Source: Asaia bogorensis (lineage in GTDB: Bacteria > Pseudomonadota > Alphaproteobacteria > Acetobacterales > Acetobacteraceae). Taken from it: a DNA stretch of 7,382 nucleotides. The position numbers were made by a program, and so were the translations under genes. Each line of letters begins with the position of its first letter. The first letter of the stretch is position 1. The DNA is taken from NCBI GenBank assembly GCA_945871455.1, contig CAMBXJ010000216.1:1-7382 (forward strand), in the 5' to 3' direction. Below the pieces are notes generated by a model. The model ran no database searches. It was given only the letters and a program-made list of their open reading frames with translations, and was not told the origin of the DNA. This document shows, in pieces, positions 6,915-7,382 of the stretch.

Positions 6915-7100
6915 AAGGCGAGCGTAGAACAGGATCGGGCCGCGCGGAACCGGGAACTGCGATCCCGCCACGACGACCGCGCTTACTGGATTGGCAGCCG
7001 ACAGCAACCACCCGTGGCGGAATCACCGATCGCATCGTCGATCCGGAGATTGCGGCGCGTTGCATTATGGCACCGCGGGTTGCCCCAACGCGGGCTCGAC

Positions 7101-7135
7101 CTGGACGAAACTATGGACGCTTGACGAAACTACGG
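7101..7135 (+). promoter_or_regulatory. 16-base direct repeat before brnT (possible operator/promoter)
   Basis: Two copies of a 16-base word lie 19 bases apart, at 7101-7116 and 7120-7135, with 14 of 16 positions identical; the core gacgaaacta is exact at 7104-7113 and 7123-7132. They sit 15 to 49 bases before the brnT ATG. The second copy includes TTGACG (7121-7126), a good -35 box, with TATTTC 17 bases later, but that pairing would start transcription past the ATG. TGGACG (7114-7119) and TAAACA (7137-7142), also 17 bases apart, would start at or next to the ATG. BrnT-BrnA operons are known to be autoregulated by the BrnA antitoxin, so repeated sites here are plausible operators, but this is inference. 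Confidence 0.35.
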
Positions 7136-7149
7136 GTAAACAGTATTTC

Positions 7150-7382
7150 ATGCTAGGTGCTGGGTTCGAATGGGATGCCGATAAGGCCGCTGCCAACTGG
7201 CGGAATCATGGCGTCACGTTCGCGCAAGCGGCCAAAGCCTGTCGCGATCCCTTCGCCATCGAATGGTTTGATGACCGGCGGGATTACGGCGAGGAACGGA
7301 TCAATCTGATGGGCATGTGTGGCGCTGTCATCCTGCATGTGACCTACACCGAGCGCGATGATCGCATTCGGATCATCTCGGC
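7150..7382 (+). CDS. brnT: BrnT family toxin (type II toxin-antitoxin RNase), 3' truncated by the window
   Basis: The first 77 codons of a short protein run off the right edge. BrnT toxins are RelE-like-fold ribonucleases that block translation and are neutralised by BrnA. Recognisable family landmarks are the opening FEWDADKAAANWRNHGVTF (6-24), matching the FEWDxxKxxxNxxKHGVxF pattern, ARDP/VFxDP-like ACRDP (30-34), the acidic-aromatic DDRRDYGEERINLMG (41-55), and the C-terminal strand region VTYTERDDRIRIIS (64-77). Full-length family members are roughly 90-100 residues, so most of the protein is visible. The ATG at 7150 places FEWD at residue 6 as expected, but no convincing Shine-Dalgarno precedes it. 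A leaderless or weakly translated message is possible. It is divergent from lysA, with 235 bases between the two starts. A brnA antitoxin gene would be expected just downstream, outside the window. Confidence 0.85.
   Translation, partial: MLGAGFEWDADKAAANWRNHGVTFAQAAKACRDPFAIEWFDDRRDYGEERINLMGMCGAVILHVTYTERDDRIRIIS

Noticed and set aside
5622..7124. A 500-residue + strand open frame covering the lysA region
   Set aside because: It is antisense to lysA, is rich in Gly/Ala/Gln/Arg without motifs, and exists because GC-rich codon use removes stops on the other strand. LysA's motifs are unmistakable on the - strand.
7014..7124. A short + strand stretch reading RRVALWHRGLPQRGLDLDE, faintly like the SdhE RRxLLxRxxHRGxxExD motif
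   Set aside because: The spacing and several key residues do not match, and there is no proper start or length. Treated as chance.
7158..7185. The sequence gggttcgaatggg, which looks like a tRNA T-loop
   Set aside because: It encodes the Gly-Phe-Glu-Trp of BrnT, and no acceptor, D or anticodon stems can be formed around it.

Overview
The window comes from a GC-rich bacterium. A TIGR02302/DUF4175 protein, a family known essentially from Alphaproteobacteria, sits directly after lysA, so an alphaproteobacterium is likely. Something near Rhodospirillales/Acetobacteraceae would fit the base composition, but this is inference from gene content; there is no rRNA or other marker to confirm it.

Left part (1-1342, + strand): the last 41 codons of an unidentified gene, possibly a transposase tail, are followed by a complete FMN-dependent alpha-hydroxy-acid oxidase/dehydrogenase gene with a good ribosome-binding site. 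A strong 17-bp hairpin lies 30 bases past its stop.

Middle (1343-1931): a non-coding stretch of about 590 bases between convergent genes. It carries a striking 44+44-base imperfect inverted repeat at 1564-1754 with nested smaller stems. Almost all its mismatches are compatible with G-U pairing in a + strand RNA.

Right part (6914 down to 1932, - strand): an apparent operon lysA -> DUF4175/TIGR02302 membrane protein -> class II Fic AMP-transferase -> possible 62-residue small protein. The junctions are ATGA (4-base overlap), a 17-base gap holding a Shine-Dalgarno site, and TGATG (1-base overlap). LysA makes lysine by decarboxylating meso-diaminopimelate. The DUF4175 protein is a membrane-anchored, coiled-coil and Gln/Gly-rich protein of unknown function. 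The Fic protein carries its own inhibitory helix motif and looks like an accessory gene added to the end of a housekeeping unit.

Right edge (7150-7382, + strand): the start of a BrnT-family toxin gene, divergent from lysA and preceded by a 16-base direct repeat that could be promoter or operator DNA. Its BrnA antitoxin partner would lie outside the window.

No wholly new system can be claimed. The parts most worth checking are the structured inverted repeat, the Fic-small ORF tail of the lysA operon, and the lysA-DUF4175 coupling.
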